From a virus, in IMG/VR virus record IMGVR_UViG_3300036770_004539, positions 1 through 45,707 of that record: 45,707 bases of DNA; one strand, given 5' to 3'. A program made the translations under genes and the position numbers. This document shows positions 45,657 through 45,707 of the stretch, one piece after another. Below the pieces are notes generated by a model. The model was not told the origin of the DNA and did no database searches. It saw nothing but the letters and a program-made list of their open reading frames with translations. The stretch's first letter is position 1. Each line of letters begins with the position of its first letter.

Positions 45657-45707
45657 ACTCGCCTTGCAGCGAATCTCGGGAAGCGGCGCTGTAGCGGGGG
45701 TCGACCC

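Overview
The window holds one apparently complete temperate podovirus-type prophage of about 44.15 kb, integrated in the 3' end of a tRNA-Val(GAC) gene of a high-GC alphaproteobacterium. The host is probably a sphingomonad. That is inferred from the GC content, the codon use, the frequent GTG/TTG starts and the flavour of the proteins; no marker gene proves it. Positions 1-1428 are host chromosome: a 5' fragment of a metallophosphoesterase gene and a diacylglycerol-kinase-type lipid kinase gene, both on the minus strand. A 53-bp perfect direct repeat (1429-1481 and 45581-45633) is the attachment core. The right copy belongs to the intact tRNA-Val gene (45582-45656, minus). The left copy is a promoterless 3' tRNA fragment that still carries the original host terminator.

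From left to right the prophage contains: a small accessory block beside attL (zinc-ribbon-like protein, HIRAN-domain protein, HTH protein; 1590-2702); lysis genes (spanin-like, holin-like, M15 endolysin, membrane/coiled-coil protein; 2747-4294); a tail fibre with a C-terminal SGNH hydrolase; a 2,323-residue polyvalent ejection protein; an M23-peptidase ejection protein; a two-gene plus-strand moron (membrane protein and lipoprotein) inserted against the late operon; T7 gp14- and gp13-like core proteins; a tail nozzle split over two overlapping frames; a gp11-like adaptor; and a head module in the Bordetella phage BPP-1 order (cement, major capsid, scaffold, Bbp19-like, portal). The two terminase subunits follow. 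Everything from 30959 down to 2747 except the moron lies on the minus strand. A Cro-like gene and a DnaA-domain-IV-like gene sit at the head of this block, directly before the small terminase gene.

The switch region (30960-31080) separates the Cro-like gene from a LexA/CI-type S24 repressor (31081-31716, plus). Three copies of an 18-bp operator (consensus ATTAGC-N6-GCTAAT) lie between them. A fourth lies just after the repressor gene, beside a promoter-like sequence for the rightward early operon. That operon (31836-45542) is tightly packed, mostly with ATGA or GTGA overlaps. It encodes a J-domain protein, a helicase-DNA methyltransferase fusion, small zinc and HTH proteins, a complete DNA polymerase sliding clamp, a cupin-like protein, a C5 cytosine methyltransferase with six internal ADPR repeats, putative replication proteins, a MazG-like pyrophosphohydrolase and the tyrosine integrase.

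The integrase gene ends beside the attachment core. Its 3' end contains a 20-bp element that recurs at the left end of the prophage, a likely arm-type integrase site. The phage also brings a terminator that replaces the host terminator of tRNA-Val. Repressor, operators, integrase, att sites, packaging, head, tail, ejection and lysis genes all look whole, so the element could be inducible. The less familiar signals are the repeat-bearing methyltransferase, a set of clamp-binding-like motifs in proteins encoded with the phage clamp, the antisense lipoprotein moron, the split nozzle, a duplicated terminator cassette and an RBS-masking hairpin before the head genes.
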